Assembly: GCA_016203335.1 (NCBI GenBank)
Contig: JACQNA010000051.1
Location: 1 to 5,931 of the forward strand
DNA length: 5,931 bases
Source of the DNA: Candidatus Woesearchaeota archaeon
GTDB taxonomy: Archaea; Nanobdellota; Nanobdellia; Woesearchaeales; JACQNA01
Reading direction: 5' to 3'
Below are positions 5,549-5,931 of this stretch, piece after piece (position 1 is the stretch's first letter; every line of letters begins with the position of its first letter). The position numbers and the translations under genes are program-made. Below the pieces are notes generated by a model. That model was not told where the DNA came from. It saw nothing but the letters and a program-made list of their open reading frames with translations, and ran no database searches.

Positions 5549-5651
5549 GAGGGGGTGGCAGAGCCTGGCCAAATGCGCAGGACTTAAGCCCGAAGTCCGG
5601 AAGACATCCTGTCCCTTAGTGGGTTCGTGGGTTCGAATCCCACCCCCCTCA
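5549..5651 (+). tRNA. tRNA-Leu(UAA) with intron
   Basis: This is a class II tRNA with acceptor GAGGGGG/CCCCCTC and A73 at 5651. The D arm begins GCAGAGCCTGG, the anticodon stem is CAGGA (5578-5582)/TCCTG (5607-5611), and the T arm is GTGGG-TTCGAAT-CCCAC. The long variable arm, with stem CCC/GGG, is typical of leucine tRNA. After removal of 17 bases the loop is CTTAAGA with anticodon TAA (5585-5587). The mature length is 86 bases. CCA is not encoded. T-rich sequence after the 3' end (5653-5668) may terminate transcription. Confidence 0.95.
5589..5605 (+). other. Canonical tRNA-Leu intron (37/38)
   Basis: This 17-base intron follows G37. CCG/CGG (5590-5592 with 5598-5600) forms the inner stem and CTT/AAG (5583-5585 with 5601-5603) the central helix, with ACA as the 3' bulge. 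The central helix has 3 clear pairs rather than 4, a slightly relaxed bulge-helix-bulge. The exact cut sites are inferred from the 7-base mature loop. Confidence 0.85.
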
Positions 5652-5687
5652 GTCTTGATATTTTTATGATGTTCTGCATGTTAGTCC

Positions 5688-5860
5688 GCCGCACGCCACC
5701 CCGCCGGCGGCAGACGGTCAAAGCTTCGCTTTGCCCTACCGACCACTCCGAAGGAGCCAACCCTCGGTCGGTCTGCGCCGGCGTGGCGTGCGGCAAACCG
5801 GGGGTTGTCCCTTACGGGGTGGTTTGCAGGCGAAGCCGTCGCACCGCCACTGCCGGCGCA
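5688..5860 (+). ncRNA. GC-rich, highly folded region, probable structured RNA or repeat element
   Basis: This stretch is strongly GC-rich between AT-rich flanks. A long stem pairs 5688-5715 with 5771-5794: 12 bp (GCCGCACGCCAC/GTGGCGTGCGGC), bulge CCC, 7 bp (GCCGGCG/CGCCGGC), bulged G, then 5 bp (CAGAC/GTCTG). Inside are CAAAGC-TTC-GCTTTG (5719-5733) and CCGACC/GGTCGG (5739-5744 with 5766-5771, sharing one base with the long stem), which encloses CTCC-GAA-GGAG (5746-5756). Downstream lie CAAACC/GGTTTG (5794-5799 with 5821-5826, again touching the long stem) around CCC-TTAC-GGG, and GGC-GAA-GCC (5829-5837). No frame here looks like protein. A weak TATA-like TATTTTTAT (5658-5666) would start transcription near 5688. 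No RNase P, SRP or H/ACA signature was clear. Strand is uncertain, and a hairpin-type mobile repeat is the alternative. Confidence 0.55.
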
Positions 5861-5919
5861 AAGATATCTCTACTATTCCTCAAACTAATAAACTGATATT
5901 TATTTCCCTTACAACAATC

Positions 5920-5927
5920 TTTATATA
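5920..5927. promoter_or_regulatory. TATA box at the window's end
   Basis: TTTATATA on the plus strand could drive a gene just beyond the window. Read on the minus strand, TATATAAAG would start transcription near 5897 and could drive the folded region 5860-5688 in that direction. Confidence 0.4.
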
Positions 5928-5931
5928 CTTC

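Noticed and set aside
5739..5771. SRP RNA helix 8
   Set aside because: CTCCGAAGGAGCC resembles the tip, but the GGAA tetraloop and the AGCAG asymmetric loop are absent. It is kept as an unidentified fold.
5627..5896. Open frames through the GC-rich region on both strands
   Set aside because: They run through tRNA-Leu and inverted-repeat arms, their translation is arginine/proline-rich without pattern, and folding explains the composition better.
1..5931. CRISPR array or insertion sequence
   Set aside because: No regularly spaced direct repeats and no transposase or long terminal inverted repeats were found.

Overview
The window looks archaeal. Promoters are TATA boxes of the archaeal kind, about 25 bases ahead of start codons or RNA 5' ends. 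Both tRNA genes carry short introns whose ends fold into bulge-helix-bulge motifs cut by the archaeal splicing endonuclease, and neither tRNA encodes CCA. Several genes appear leaderless, and the FtsZ is of the FtsZ rather than the CetZ type. The protein genes have fairly balanced, mildly GC-rich composition with AT-rich spacers. A DPANN or euryarchaeal genome would fit, but the sequence alone does not decide the lineage.

Positions 1-2663 (+ strand) hold a compact gene cluster: ftsZ, a protein built from exact 29-residue helical repeats, a short coiled-coil protein with a Pro/Gln-rich linker and an aromatic C-terminal motif, and a protein with two zinc ribbons. Gaps of 8, 14 and 4 bases, a Shine-Dalgarno sequence before each gene and no visible internal promoter suggest one operon. 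The three companions look like scaffold or adaptor proteins. A link to FtsZ function is an inference from gene order.

Positions 2671-3581 (+) hold a separately promoted, secreted, beta-strand-rich protein that resembles an outer-membrane beta-barrel, which would be unusual for an archaeon.

Positions 3594-4433 (- strand) hold tRNA-Thr(GGU), interrupted by two small introns (19 and 18 bases). Directly upstream lies an AT-rich LAGLIDADG homing endonuclease gene whose reading frame runs into the tRNA. That gene is split into two frames. The segment between the halves (about 4142-4229) contains three perfect interleaved inverted repeats that would form two hairpins with complementary loops (kissing hairpins). 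Removing about 88 bases restores one LAGLIDADG reading frame, so this looks like a small structured insertion.

Positions 4434-5450 hold two unrecognised genes facing each other (4543-5037 on +, 5100-5450 on -), each with a TATA box placed for leaderless transcription. Positions 5451-5931 hold tRNA-Leu(UAA) with a canonical 17-base intron. After it comes a GC-rich, highly folded stretch (about 5688-5860) with no credible gene, probably a structured non-coding RNA or small repeat element. Another TATA box sits at the window's end.
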